Assembly: GCF_000212395.1 (NCBI RefSeq) | Contig: NC_015499.1 | Location: forward strand, 1,008,501-1,072,500 | Direction of reading: 5' to 3' | DNA from: Thermodesulfobium narugense DSM 14796 | GTDB taxonomy: Bacteria; Thermodesulfobiota; Thermodesulfobiia; Thermodesulfobiales; Thermodesulfobiaceae | DNA: 64,000 nucleotides | Shown: in pieces, positions 36,667-46,410 of the stretch | Layout of the letters: each line of letters starts with the position of its first letter | How positions within the stretch are numbered: the first letter of the stretch is position 1 | Notes under the pieces: model-generated | Database searches by the model: none | What the model saw: only the letters and a program-made list of their open reading frames with translations | Told to the model about the DNA's origin: nothing | Made by a program: the position numbers and the translations under genes

Positions 36667-38001
36667 TTACTTAATTCCTAATTCTGAAAGCAAAGTTCCA
36701 CTTTTATAATCCAAATCAACCAAAGACATAAAATATTTATTTTCTTTATCAACCAAATTTGCCCTTATATTATCCAAATTCGTTTGAGCATCCAATAAAT
36801 CAATAAAAGGTGAAAGAGCGTTTTGATATCTGTGTAAGATAATTTTTGTATCTTCTTCTGCACTAACGAGGGCACCCTTTGCAAGCTCTAAATTCTCTTT
36901 AGCTTCTTTTACCCCAAGATAAGAACTATAAACCTCTAAGGAAATTGCATCTTCTAAAGACTTTAGATTTTCCTCAACCATCTTTTGTTCAGCTTTAGCT
37001 TTTTTTATCTCGTTTTCTCTTTTTGCTCCATCAAAAATATTCCAACTTAAATATGTTAAAAACTGATAGCTACTTCCTTCAGAACCAAAAATACTGCTGT
37101 GATCATTCATCTGGTAAGTAAGTGAAAGACCTATATAAGGTAAATAACTAGAAGTGGCTAACTCAATATTCTTTTTTGCAATTTTGTTTCTTAATTCAAT
37201 TGCCTTTAAATCAGCCCTACTAAGACTTGCATTTTTATAATATTCTTCCTCTTGAAGCTTAAGAGGCAAATCAAAATTTCCAGATGGAACTACATTTTCC
37301 CCAATACCCAGTACAAGACCAAGAGATCTTTGCGATATTTCAAAATTCTTCTTAGCGCTTACAAGTTTTTCCTTTGCCGCCAAAACAGAAGTTTCAGCCC
37401 TTAAAACATCTGAATAAACGCTTAAACCAACTTTATAATTAATTTTTGCAATCTTTTCATGTTCCAGAGCATCGTCAAGAGCTTTTTGAGCTACATCTAA
37501 GTATTCTTTAGCAGTTTGAACCTCTAAATAACTCTTTATAACTTTATAAACAATTTCTTCTTTTTTTCTCTGGTAATTGAGTTTTTGTGCTTGAAGTTCT
37601 TTTTTTGCCATGTCAATAGCTAACAGTGCTTTTCTTGAAAAAATTAACTGATCAACGGTAAAAGTTGTTTGATAATCGTTAATAGATGATGGATTGTTTA
37701 AAGAATTAATTTCAAAATCGTTTTGAGTAAATCTCCCTTCATTTAATTTTGCCATGAATGCGTACGTAGGATTGTTTGTCCTTAAATAGGTTTCACTAAG
37801 AGAAAGTTTTGGCAAATAACTACTTTGAGCAATCCCTAAATCTGCTTCTTTTGAAACTATAGACTCAGATAGAGACTTTAATTCATGATTATTTACTAAA
37901 GCATATTGTATAGCTTCACTTAAGTCTAAGCTCATTGGCGCTGAAAAAGAAATTTTGGGAGTTAAAAAAATAAAAAAAAGTAGAAAAAAAATAACTCTCA
38001 C
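36667..38001 (-). CDS. TolC-family outer membrane efflux channel
   Basis: A 444-residue protein with a cleavable signal peptide (hydrophobic 3-20, cut near SFSA). Two repeats of the outer-membrane efflux protein domain follow, each containing the LDLSEAIQYALVNNHELKSL-type start and long heptad helices that form the periplasmic tunnel. The start is a GTG at 38001, with GGAGGA 5 bases before it. It is the first gene of the TolC/adaptor/RND/DUF2892 transcription unit and is divergent from the formate dehydrogenase operon. Its presence shows that the organism has an outer membrane. Confidence 0.9.
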   Translation of the reverse strand: MRVIFFLLFFIFLTPKISFSAPMSLDLSEAIQYALVNNHELKSLSESIVSKEADLGIAQSSYLPKLSLSETYLRTNNPTYAFMAKLNEGRFTQNDFEINSLNNPSSINDYQTTFTVDQLIFSRKALLAIDMAKKELQAQKLNYQRKKEEIVYKVIKSYLEVQTAKEYLDVAQKALDDALEHEKIAKINYKVGLSVYSDVLRAETSVLAAKEKLVSAKKNFEISQRSLGLVLGIGENVVPSGNFDLPLKLQEEEYYKNASLSRADLKAIELRNKIAKKNIELATSSYLPYIGLSLTYQMNDHSSIFGSEGSSYQFLTYLSWNIFDGAKRENEIKKAKAEQKMVEENLKSLEDAISLEVYSSYLGVKEAKENLELAKGALVSAEEDTKIILHRYQNALSPFIDLLDAQTNLDNIRANLVDKENKYFMSLVDLDYKSGTLLSELGIK

Positions 38002-38269
38002 TTAAATCCTCCAAAAAAATAACTTAATCTTAGTAATATTTTACACTAAAAAATGAATATCATATTCAGTTTTCATTTAATATATAGATATATTCAAAAA
38101 TATTTAAAGAAAAATGTCAAGTTATCAATTTGCCATAATAATTTTTTATTTTTTAAATAAAAATTACATAGGAAGCATAATTAAATTAAAGTTATAAAAT
38201 ATTATCATGACAATAGTTAAAAATATAATTTGAATTTGAAATAACATATGATAATTGAAGGGAGAAAAA

Positions 38270-38740
38270 ATGGAAATTACAAACTTTCCAGCAGTAGATA
38301 GAGAAATTAAAAAATGGGGCTTAAGGTCAGAATCTCTAATTCAAATTTTACACGGTACACAGGAATCAATAGGTTATCTTCCCGAAGAAATACTAAGCTA
38401 CATCGCAGAAAAATTAAATATATCTTTGTCTAAAATTTATGGCGTTGTAACATTTTATAACTTCTTCAAACTTACAAAAGATGCTGAACACGTTATTACA
38501 ACATGTTTAGGAACTGCATGTTATGTTAAGGGCGGAGAGAAAATATTAAATGCTTTGTGCAATAAATTAAATATTAAACCAAATGAGATTACAAAAGACA
38601 ACAAATTTACAGTAAAAACTGTAAGGTGCGTCGGCTGCTGCGGTTTTGCACCAGTAATGATTATTGACGGGAAGGATATATATGGCAAGCTTTCTGAAAA
38701 TGAGGCTATTGAAATCCTCGAAAGGTACATGATCCCATAA
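38270..38740 (+). CDS. NuoE/HndA-like [2Fe-2S] subunit of formate dehydrogenase complex
   Basis: A thioredoxin-fold [2Fe-2S] protein like NuoE, HoxE and HndA. The four cluster cysteines are visible as Cys79 and Cys84 (TTCLGTAC) and Cys120 and Cys124 (RCVGCCG). The N-terminal helical part (LIQILHGTQESIGYLPEEIL) is the usual docking region. I use the ATG at 38270 (156 residues), which follows GAAGGGAG. An in-frame TTG at 38255 lies in the ribosome site itself. It opens the plus-strand operon whose last gene encodes the formate dehydrogenase catalytic subunit, and it passes electrons to or from the NuoF-like flavoprotein. Confidence 0.9.
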   Translation: MEITNFPAVDREIKKWGLRSESLIQILHGTQESIGYLPEEILSYIAEKLNISLSKIYGVVTFYNFFKLTKDAEHVITTCLGTACYVKGGEKILNALCNKLNIKPNEITKDNKFTVKTVRCVGCCGFAPVMIIDGKDIYGKLSENEAIEILERYMIP

Positions 38741-38778
38741 AAAAATTAGTAAACACACAAGATAATAAAGGTGTTTAA

Positions 38779-39114
38779 ATGAAAAAAATTGAATCGCTCG
38801 ATGATTTACATAAACTAAAGGAACAATCTCAAATGTTTTTAAAAACAAGATTAAAAGAGATCAAATTCAAAATTTATTTAAACCTCTTGAAAAATGATGA
38901 TGTTAGCAATTCAAGAAAAATACTTCAATCAATTTTGGATGAACTTCAAAAAAATAATTTTTTTGAAGTTCAAATTCTCGGAAGACCACCTATAAATTCC
39001 AACATAAAAGAACCTTTTATAGCTATAGAAAAAGGTGGAAAAATTTCTTATTTTACCAATGTAAACGAGGATATAGCTAGAAAAATTATTACTTCATGTA
39101 TTTTTAATGAATAA
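38779..39114 (+). CDS. HndB-like subunit lacking cluster cysteines
   Basis: A 111-residue protein placed exactly where HndB sits in HndABCD-type complexes. It shares the HndB layout: an N-terminal IESLDDLHKLKEQ helix, a thioredoxin-like core, and a C-terminal block ending in NVNEDIARKII. In HndB the core normally carries four cysteines for a [2Fe-2S] cluster. Here the corresponding positions have none, and the only cysteine is four residues from the C-terminus. It therefore probably no longer holds a cluster and may be structural. Homology to HndB is inferred from position and pattern, not from alignment software. Confidence 0.6.
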   Translation: MKKIESLDDLHKLKEQSQMFLKTRLKEIKFKIYLNLLKNDDVSNSRKILQSILDELQKNNFFEVQILGRPPINSNIKEPFIAIEKGGKISYFTNVNEDIARKIITSCIFNE

Positions 39115-39149
39115 ATTTTAAGTGATAATAAGTTGAAAAGGAGTAATTT

Positions 39150-40763
39150 ATGAAATTTTATAGGATTCATGCACTTGTTTGTGCTGGAACACAATGTCTT
39201 GCTGCAGGCGGCAATAGTTTTAAAAATGCTCTAGAAGATGAAATAAAAAAACATGATTTAACAAATGAAGTAATTGTTGTTGAAACTGGTTGCATGGGAT
39301 CTTGTCAATTAGGACCAAGAATGGTTGTTTATCCAGAAGGAATTATGTATACAAAACTTAAACCTGAAGATGGAAAAGAAATTGTAGAAGAACATTTTAT
39401 TAAAGGAGTTCCTGTTAGAAGACTTTCATGGGAACAAGAAGGAAAACAATTTTTAACTCTTGAGGAAACGCCCTTTTTTTCAAAACAAACAAGAATTGTA
39501 TTAAGAAATTGTGGTTTTATAAATCCAGAAGACATAACAGAATATATTGCACAAGGAGGTTATGAATCATTAGGAAAAGCATTAACTTCTATGTCTTCAG
39601 CAGATGTAATAAAAATTATTAAAGATTCCTTGCTTCGTGGTCGAGGAGGTGCTGGATTCCCAACGGGTCTTAAGTGGGAGCTTGCAAAAAAACAAACATC
39701 AGATATCAAATATATTATATGTAACGCAGACGAAGGCGATCCGGGCGCTTATATGAACCGGTCTGTTCTTGAAGGGGATCCACATTCTGTTCTAGAAGGA
39801 ATGACAATAGCAGGATATGCCGTAGGAGCACAAAAAGGATTTATCTACATCAGGGCAGAATATCCTCTTGCAGTAAAAAGGCTTCAAATTGCAATAAAAC
39901 AAGCAAAAGAAATAGGCCTATTAGGAAAAAATATTCTTGGAACAAACTTTTCATTTGATATAGAGCTAAGGATAGGAGCAGGAGCATTTGTTTGCGGCGA
40001 GGAAACTGCCTTAATAAATTCTACTGAAGGCAAAAGAGGAGAACCTAGAAAGAAACCACCTTATCCTATTGAAATTGGCTTATTTGGAAGACCAACTGTT
40101 ATAAATAACGTTGAAACCCTTGCTAATGTTCCAATTATTATTGAAAAGGGCGCAAACTTTTTCAAACAAATTGGCACCGAAAAGAGTCCTGGAACAAAAG
40201 CTTTTTCACTCGTAGGGAAAGTAAATATTGCAGGATTAATTGAAGTCCCTCTCGGAACATCTCTAAGAACAATAGTTTTTGACATTGGAGGGGGAATCCC
40301 AGAAGGTCACACATTTAAAGCGGCTCAAACAGGTGGTCCATCTGGGGGCGTTATTCCTGCTAATTACATAGATATTCCAATGGATTATGAAAATCTTCCT
40401 CAACTTGGAGCAATTATGGGTTCAGGAGGGTTAATTGTGATGGATGAAACAAGCTGTATGGTAGATGTAGCCAAATTTTTTTTGAAGTTTACTGTTGATG
40501 AGTCATGTGGCAAATGTGTTCCTTGTAGAGAAGGAACAAGACAAATGCTAAATATTTTAGAGAAAATAACTAGGGGAGGCGGGACCATGAAAGACCTTGA
40601 TTTGCTTGAAAAGCTTGGCAACGTTATAAAATCAACTTCTCTATGTGGACTAGGTCAAACAGCCCCAAACCCAGTTTTATCAACTCTTAGACATTTTAGA
40701 GATGAATATATATCTCATGTGAAGGATAAGAAATGTCCAGCAAAAGTTTGTCCAATGAACTAA
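39150..40763 (+). CDS. NuoF/HndC-like NADH-binding flavoprotein subunit
   Basis: A 537-residue diaphorase subunit that exchanges electrons with NAD(H) through FMN. The N-terminal thioredoxin-like [2Fe-2S] domain has Cys11, Cys16, Cys48 and Cys52. The FMN/NADH domain follows with RGRGGAGFPTGLKWE and GAGAFVCGEETALINSTEG. The C-terminal [4Fe-4S] site is in ESCGKCVPCREGTRQM plus SLCGLGQTAPNP. It ends just after CPAKVCPMN, so it lacks the extra two-[4Fe-4S] ferredoxin domain found at the end of HndC/HydB. That matters for whether the complex can bifurcate electrons to ferredoxin. It lies 35 bases after the HndB-like gene and 28 bases before the catalytic subunit gene. Confidence 0.93.
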   Translation: MKFYRIHALVCAGTQCLAAGGNSFKNALEDEIKKHDLTNEVIVVETGCMGSCQLGPRMVVYPEGIMYTKLKPEDGKEIVEEHFIKGVPVRRLSWEQEGKQFLTLEETPFFSKQTRIVLRNCGFINPEDITEYIAQGGYESLGKALTSMSSADVIKIIKDSLLRGRGGAGFPTGLKWELAKKQTSDIKYIICNADEGDPGAYMNRSVLEGDPHSVLEGMTIAGYAVGAQKGFIYIRAEYPLAVKRLQIAIKQAKEIGLLGKNILGTNFSFDIELRIGAGAFVCGEETALINSTEGKRGEPRKKPPYPIEIGLFGRPTVINNVETLANVPIIIEKGANFFKQIGTEKSPGTKAFSLVGKVNIAGLIEVPLGTSLRTIVFDIGGGIPEGHTFKAAQTGGPSGGVIPANYIDIPMDYENLPQLGAIMGSGGLIVMDETSCMVDVAKFFLKFTVDESCGKCVPCREGTRQMLNILEKITRGGGTMKDLDLLEKLGNVIKSTSLCGLGQTAPNPVLSTLRHFRDEYISHVKDKKCPAKVCPMN

Positions 40764-40791
40764 AAGCAAAATTAATATAAGGAGATTTTAA

Positions 40792-43527
40792 ATGAGCGAA
40801 TTAGTTAGTATAAAAATTGACGGAAAACCTTATCAATTCAATAATGGCATTTCAATTTTAAATGCATGTAAACTAGCTGGAATTGAAATACCAACACTTT
40901 GTTATCTTGAAGATATATCTGAAGATGGGAGTTGTAGCTTATGTTTAGTTGAAATTAAAGGAATTAAAACTCTTCAAAGAGCCTGTTTAACAAAAATTAC
41001 CGAAGGAATGGAAATTAAAACAAATTCAGAACTTATCTACGAAGCAAGAAAAACAAACCTTGAACTTTTACTCGCCCACCATCCGCTAGATTGTATGACT
41101 TGTGATAAAGATTCAGATTGCATTCTTCAGGATCTTGCTTATCAATTTGGTATAAAAATAAGTCAATTTCTTGATAAAAATGAGGCCTTTTACACTCCGA
41201 AAGAAACTGCCTGGGACACAAATTCATTTATTCAGTTTGACCCACAAAAGTGCGTGCTTTGTAGACGATGTATAGGCGCATGTGAAAACCAGTCATTAAT
41301 TGAAGCAATTGGAATAGCTATGAGGGGTTACAGATCAACAATATCAACACCATTCAACATCCCATTAGAACAAACAAATTGTCAATTTTGTGCAGAATGT
41401 GTTCAAGCATGTCCAACTGGAGCACTTATTGAAAAAACACGTATCGGAAAGGGAAAAATATTTAATCTTGAAAAAACAGACACAGTGTGTGCTTATTGTG
41501 GTGTTGGATGTAATATCTCTCTTTACACAGACAAAAAAAACAAAATTATAATGGCAAGGGCTGTAGAGAACAAAGAACCTAACAAAGGAAGACTTTGTGT
41601 AAAAGGGAGATATGGTTTTGAATATACAAACTCATCTGAAAGAATATTACAACCTTTAATAAAGGTTAACGGTAATTTTAGAGAGGTGATATGGGAAGAA
41701 GCTTTAGATTATACTACAAATAAATTGCTTGAAATTAAAGAAAAATATGGTCCTGATGCAATTGGTGTTCTTGGTTCAGCTCGTTGTACCAACGAAGATA
41801 ATTACTTAATTCAAAAATTTGCTCGTGCTGTTATCGGTACAAACAACATAGATCATTGTGCAAGGTTGTGTCATTCTTCTACTGTTGTGGGATTAGGTAA
41901 AGCACTTGGTACAGGAGCTGCAACAAATCCTATATCTGATATTATGAATTCAAACGTAATGTTTGTTATAGGTTCTAACACAACAGAATCACACCCCGTT
42001 ATTGCTCAATTTATAAAAGAAAACAAGAAAAAAAGAGGAGCAAAGCTCATTGTTTGCGACCCAAGAAGTACTGATATTGCTAGGTATGCTGATATTTTCA
42101 TACAACATTATCCTGGAACAGATGTGCTGCTTCTCAATGCAATGGCAAAAATCATTATAGAAAAAGACCTCATTAACAAAGATTTTATTGACAAATACAC
42201 TGAAGGTTTTCAAGAACTTTTAAAAACATTAGAAAATTGTAACCTCGATGATGCTTCAAAAATTACAGGAGTAAGCAAAAGTTTAATTGAAGATGCAGCA
42301 ATTAATTATGCCAAAGGCCCAAACTCAATAATTTTCTATACGATGGGAATAACCCAACATCACGTAGGTGTCAGCAACGTTCTTTCGATTGCAAATCTTG
42401 CCCTCATTACTGGTCACATAGGTAAACCTGGTAACGGCATTAACCCTTTGAGAGGCCAGGCAAATGTACAAGGAGCATGTGATGTTGGTGTTTTGCCTGA
42501 TGTTTATACTGGATATCAAAAGGTAACTGATGAAAGCGTTAGAAGAAAATTTGAGGAACATTGGAAAGTTAAACTACCTAAAAATATAGGTTTTGCTGTT
42601 TCTCAATTTTCAGATCTAATATTTAAAGGAAAGATAAAAGCTTTATATATAATGGGAGAAAATCCTCTTGTCACTGAACCTGATGTCAAGCACGCAAAAG
42701 AGAGCTTTGAAAAGCTTGAATTTCTAGCTGTACAGGATATTTTTCTATCCGAAACTGCACAAATGGCAGATGTAGTCTTTCCTGCAAAAGCTGCATATGA
42801 AAAATTTGGAACTTTTACCAATACAGAAAGAAGAGTTCAACTTATTAAACCAGCAAAAAACCCATCCTCATCTGTAAAAGATGATTGGAAAATAATTTGC
42901 GAAATTGCAAAAAGAGCAGGATATCCAATGGACTATAAAGGTGAAGAAGAAATTTGGGAAGAAATAAGAAACGTTACCCCTTCATTAAAAGGCATATCTT
43001 ATAAAAGACTAGAAGAAAACTCAATTCAGTGGCCATGCCCTGAGGAAGAACATCCGGGAACACAGATTCTTCACTTAAATGGCAATTTTAAACGCCCTAA
43101 TAAAAAAGCTCTTATTAGTAGTGTAACCTTTCAGCCTCCAAGCGAAATACCTGACATGAACTTTCCATATATCCTAACAACAGGCAGAATACTTTATCAT
43201 TATCACTCAAGAAATGAAACGAGAAGGGTAAAGGTACTTGAAGAGTTTGTTCCAGAAAATTTTGTAGAAATTAATCCAGAAGATGCTAAAGAGATTGGCG
43301 TTAAAGAAAAAGACCTTGTTAAAATTAAAACAAGACGTGGTGAAATCGTTGTAAGAGCAAAAATTTCAGCGAAACCCAAGAAGGGTGTTATATTCTTAAG
43401 CTTTCATTTTTCTGAAACAAATGCAAACATACTTACAATAAATGCGCTTGATCCAGAAGCAAAGATACCAGAATACAAAGCATGTGCTTGTGCTGTTGAA
43501 AAATTTATGCCTACACTAACAAGTTAG
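40792..43527 (+). CDS. Formate dehydrogenase alpha subunit, molybdopterin enzyme (Cys form)
   Basis: A 911-residue NAD-linked formate dehydrogenase catalytic subunit. In order: a [2Fe-2S] ferredoxin domain (CYLEDISEDGSCSLC), the NuoG-type HHPLDCMTCDKDSDC cluster, two [4Fe-4S] clusters (CVLCRRCIGAC and CQFCAECVQACP), the bis-MGD domain cluster (CAYCGVGC to GRLCVKG), and the Mo/W active site in DHCARLCHSS, where Cys360 and His361 take the place of the Sec/Cys-His pair. The selenocysteine of many anaerobes is thus replaced by cysteine. The C-terminus is the molybdopterin dinucleotide-binding barrel (TTGRILYHYHSRNETRR). Formate oxidation or CO2 reduction with NAD(H), and possibly ferredoxin, is expected. 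Confidence 0.92.
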   Translation: MSELVSIKIDGKPYQFNNGISILNACKLAGIEIPTLCYLEDISEDGSCSLCLVEIKGIKTLQRACLTKITEGMEIKTNSELIYEARKTNLELLLAHHPLDCMTCDKDSDCILQDLAYQFGIKISQFLDKNEAFYTPKETAWDTNSFIQFDPQKCVLCRRCIGACENQSLIEAIGIAMRGYRSTISTPFNIPLEQTNCQFCAECVQACPTGALIEKTRIGKGKIFNLEKTDTVCAYCGVGCNISLYTDKKNKIIMARAVENKEPNKGRLCVKGRYGFEYTNSSERILQPLIKVNGNFREVIWEEALDYTTNKLLEIKEKYGPDAIGVLGSARCTNEDNYLIQKFARAVIGTNNIDHCARLCHSSTVVGLGKALGTGAATNPISDIMNSNVMFVIGSNTTESHPVIAQFIKENKKKRGAKLIVCDPRSTDIARYADIFIQHYPGTDVLLLNAMAKIIIEKDLINKDFIDKYTEGFQELLKTLENCNLDDASKITGVSKSLIEDAAINYAKGPNSIIFYTMGITQHHVGVSNVLSIANLALITGHIGKPGNGINPLRGQANVQGACDVGVLPDVYTGYQKVTDESVRRKFEEHWKVKLPKNIGFAVSQFSDLIFKGKIKALYIMGENPLVTEPDVKHAKESFEKLEFLAVQDIFLSETAQMADVVFPAKAAYEKFGTFTNTERRVQLIKPAKNPSSSVKDDWKIICEIAKRAGYPMDYKGEEEIWEEIRNVTPSLKGISYKRLEENSIQWPCPEEEHPGTQILHLNGNFKRPNKKALISSVTFQPPSEIPDMNFPYILTTGRILYHYHSRNETRRVKVLEEFVPENFVEINPEDAKEIGVKEKDLVKIKTRRGEIVVRAKISAKPKKGVIFLSFHFSETNANILTINALDPEAKIPEYKACACAVEKFMPTLTS

Positions 43528-43580
43528 AACAACACTAAAAATTTACTTTAAATAATTAAACCGAAAAACATTAATTAAAC

Positions 43581-44819
43581 TTAATCTATAGTAACAACGT
43601 TTCTACCCAAATTCTTAGATTCGTAAAGCATTTTATCAGCTTTTTTCAGCATAAATTCAACTTTATCTTCTAGTTTATTCGTTACACCTATCGATATAGT
43701 AATCTTTATATTTACATCCTGGTCTTTAAATTCATAAGAAGAAACTTTTTGTCTTAAGGAATCGAAAACGCTATAAGAACTTTCACCCATTATTCCTATT
43801 ATACAAAATTCATCCCCACCTAATCTAGCAACAATATCTCCAGCCCTAAACCTTTCTTTTAAAATTTTTGAAAGAGTTTTTAACACAAAGTCTCCAAAAA
43901 GATGTCCATATGTATCGTTTATATATTTAAAATTATCAATATCAATTATTGCCAAAGAAATAGGTAGATTGTTTCGTTTTGCATTTTCTAATAATTTTTC
44001 ACCTATGTCAAATAAAAATCTTCTATTATATAATCCTGTTAGAAAATCTGTAGTAGCATAAATTTTCTGAGATTCGAACATTTCTAAAATCTCTAAGTTT
44101 TGCATCACTCTTAAACAAAACTCTTCTTTGTTAAAAGGTTTTAAAATAAAGTCATTTGCTCCCCGTTTTAAAAATTCAACAGTCAATATACTATTTGAGT
44201 ATGAACTTATACCAATAACAGACATTTGTTCCTTTGTATAAGTCTTTCTAACTTCGTTTACCAGATCTGAACCTCTCATGCCAGGCATATTTTCATCAAT
44301 CAACATCAATTTAATGTCCTTATTTTTCTCCAAAATAGATAGAGCTTCATCAGAATTGATAGCAGTAAATACTCGAAGATTATGTGAGCTCAAAATATCT
44401 TCCATAAACTTCCTCGAAACAGAAGAGTCATCAACTATGAGAGCTTTGATTTCTCTGTTTTTATACAATCTTTTGACAATTTTTACAACATAATCAAGAT
44501 TATTATTACTATCTTTTAATACATAATCTGCTACACCTTTTTTTATTAAAGTGTCTCTAATATCATCATTTATAATGGAAGTAAAAACTATCGTTGGAAC
44601 TTTATGTTTTATACAAATATCTACAGCTTCTCCATTTGGAGCATCAGGCAAAACCAAACCTAAAATAGCACATAAAATTTTATCTGAATTTTCAGCAACA
44701 AAACTTTCTAAGTCTTTGAAAGAATTTAAAATTATTGGTTCTAGATCTGTATCCTGTTTTATAGCATTATAAAGATATTTGGATATAAATTTACTGTATT
44801 CACATATTAAAACAAACAA
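43581..44819 (-). CDS. Diguanylate cyclase with two receiver domains (PleD-like)
   Basis: A 412-residue response regulator that makes cyclic di-GMP. Domain one (about 1-120) is a degenerate receiver: the phosphoacceptor position reads LGLVLPD, with Gly in place of Asp. Domain two (about 122-240) is a normal receiver with VDDSSVS and Asp in LMLIDENMPG. The GGDEF domain follows, with the active-site motif GGDEF at 334-338 and the inhibitory RxxD site RAGD at 325-328, exactly five residues before it. The start is a TTG at 44819 with GGAGGT before it. The HD-GYP protein at 26618 would break down its product. Confidence 0.92.
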   Translation of the reverse strand: MFVLICEYSKFISKYLYNAIKQDTDLEPIILNSFKDLESFVAENSDKILCAILGLVLPDAPNGEAVDICIKHKVPTIVFTSIINDDIRDTLIKKGVADYVLKDSNNNLDYVVKIVKRLYKNREIKALIVDDSSVSRKFMEDILSSHNLRVFTAINSDEALSILEKNKDIKLMLIDENMPGMRGSDLVNEVRKTYTKEQMSVIGISSYSNSILTVEFLKRGANDFILKPFNKEEFCLRVMQNLEILEMFESQKIYATTDFLTGLYNRRFLFDIGEKLLENAKRNNLPISLAIIDIDNFKYINDTYGHLFGDFVLKTLSKILKERFRAGDIVARLGGDEFCIIGIMGESSYSVFDSLRQKVSSYEFKDQDVNIKITISIGVTNKLEDKVEFMLKKADKMLYESKNLGRNVVTID

Positions 44820-44901
44820 CTTACACCTCCATTAACTGCAATAAAAAAAATTTTAAAAATTATTATTATTATAAATCAAAATTTTAAAAAATATTATTAC
44901 G

Positions 44902-46325
44902 AATTGCTTCATCAAAAATCTAAACGAAATACAATCGTTGCCTCAAATAAAAAATCTAAATGAAAATAATAAGCCTCTTAGAATAGTAGTTACTATAACT
45001 CTGGAGGCTAGAAATGGGGTTAACGATGAAGGAAAGAAAATCAGTGGTGAGTGAAATTGCAAAAAGATATAAAAAAGCAAGCAAGAAACAAAAAGGCATA
45101 ATTTTAGATGAGTTAATAGCTTTGACTGGATACAATCGTAGTTATGCATCTTTTCTTTTAAGCAGTCATGAGAAGATAGTAAGGATGAATAACAGAGTTT
45201 TAAAAGTAGATTTAACGATGAAGAAAAAGAAAAAGAAAAGCAAATATTATGATGATGATGTAAAAAAGGCGTTAATTAAGGTATGGGACGTTTTAGATTG
45301 TCCATGTGGCAAAAGGTTAAAACCTGTTCTTCCTGAAATAATATATAAACTTAAAGAGTTTAAAGAAATACAAATTGAAAGGGATGTAGAAGAAAAACTC
45401 TTTAAGATAAGCGCATCTACTATAGACAGAATACTTTCAGAATACAAAAGAATGAATAAACCAAAGGGAAAGACATATACAAAACCAGGCAGCCTTCTTA
45501 AAAGTCAGATTCCTATAAGGACATTTTCAGAATGGGACGAAAGTATACCTGGATATTTAGAAATAGACCTTGTAGGTCATGAAGGAGGAGATCTAAGAGG
45601 AGAATTTATCCAAACTCTAACTGCAGTTGACATTTGCACCGGTTGGATAGAAATAGATGCTTTAAGAAATAAAGCTCAAAGGTGGGTTTTTGAATCAATA
45701 GATGAAATAAAGAAACGCTTGCCTTTTAACATTTTTGGAATTGATTCTGATAATGGAGCAGAGTTTATAAATCCATCAACTTCATCGCTATTGTGTTGAA
45801 AATAATATAACGTTCACAAGGTCAAGAAAATATAGAAAAAACGATAATTGCTATGTTGAACAGAAAAACTACTCTGTAGTAAGAAAATATGTTGGTTATT
45901 TTAGATATGATAGAGAAGTTGAGCTAATAACTTTAAAAAGGCTTTATGAAAGCCTAAGGCTATATATAAACTTTTTTCAGCCTGTAATGAAACAAATCTC
46001 AAAAGAAAGAATTGGAAGTAAAGTTACAAAAAAATACGATAAAGCAAGAACTCCTTATCAAAGAATATTAGAAAATCCTGGTGTAGAAAAAATAGATAAA
46101 GAAAAGCTAATAGAACAGTATACAAAATTAAATCCAGCTGAACTTCAAAGAGAAATAGTAAAACTTCAAAAAAAATTACTAGAAGATATATCCATAAAGG
46201 AAGAAGTAAGAAACTCTATTAAAAAAATTAGCAAAAACAAAGATAAAATATGTTATGGTTATGTTTAGAATTTTAAGTGAGGCAACGAATACAACTTCCT
46301 TTAGGTTTTTAAATGAGGCAACACG
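44902..46325. mobile_element. Decayed insertion sequence with ~60-bp imperfect inverted ends
   Basis: The DDE transposase pseudogene is flanked by imperfect terminal inverted repeats of about 60 bp. Left end: about 44903-44962. Right end: about 46262-46322. Each end contains two copies of a TTGC(C/T)TCA motif (left at 44904 and 44938, right as TGAGGCAA at 46278 and 46314) separated by a similar AAAAAyCTAAA stretch. ATTACG occurs just outside both ends (44896-44901 and 46326-46331) and may be a target duplication, but it is short in AT-rich DNA. The outer limits are estimates. Confidence 0.7.
45014..46268 (+). pseudogene. Integrase-type DDE transposase, frameshifted
   Basis: An rve-type transposase of about 418 residues if repaired. 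The first frame (45014-45799) holds an N-terminal HTH region (ALTGYNRSYASFLLSSHEK), two catalytic aspartates (EIDLVGHEGGD and GIDSDNGAEF) and then stops. The second frame continues from about 45774 to 46268 with HQLHRYCVENNITFTRSR and NDNCYVEQKNYSVVRKYVGYFRYD, which contains the third acidic residue. One extra C at about 45773 accounts for the shift. The catalytic triad is thus split between frames and the element is unlikely to move on its own. The exact IS family is not assigned; the sequence resembles ISNCY-like integrases. Confidence 0.85.
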
Positions 46326-46410
46326 ATTACGTTTCTTCTTTTAATCAGTAAAAAACCACTAGATTATCTATTTATAGTTGATAATATTCTTGATAAATTA
46401 ATAATTTTTC

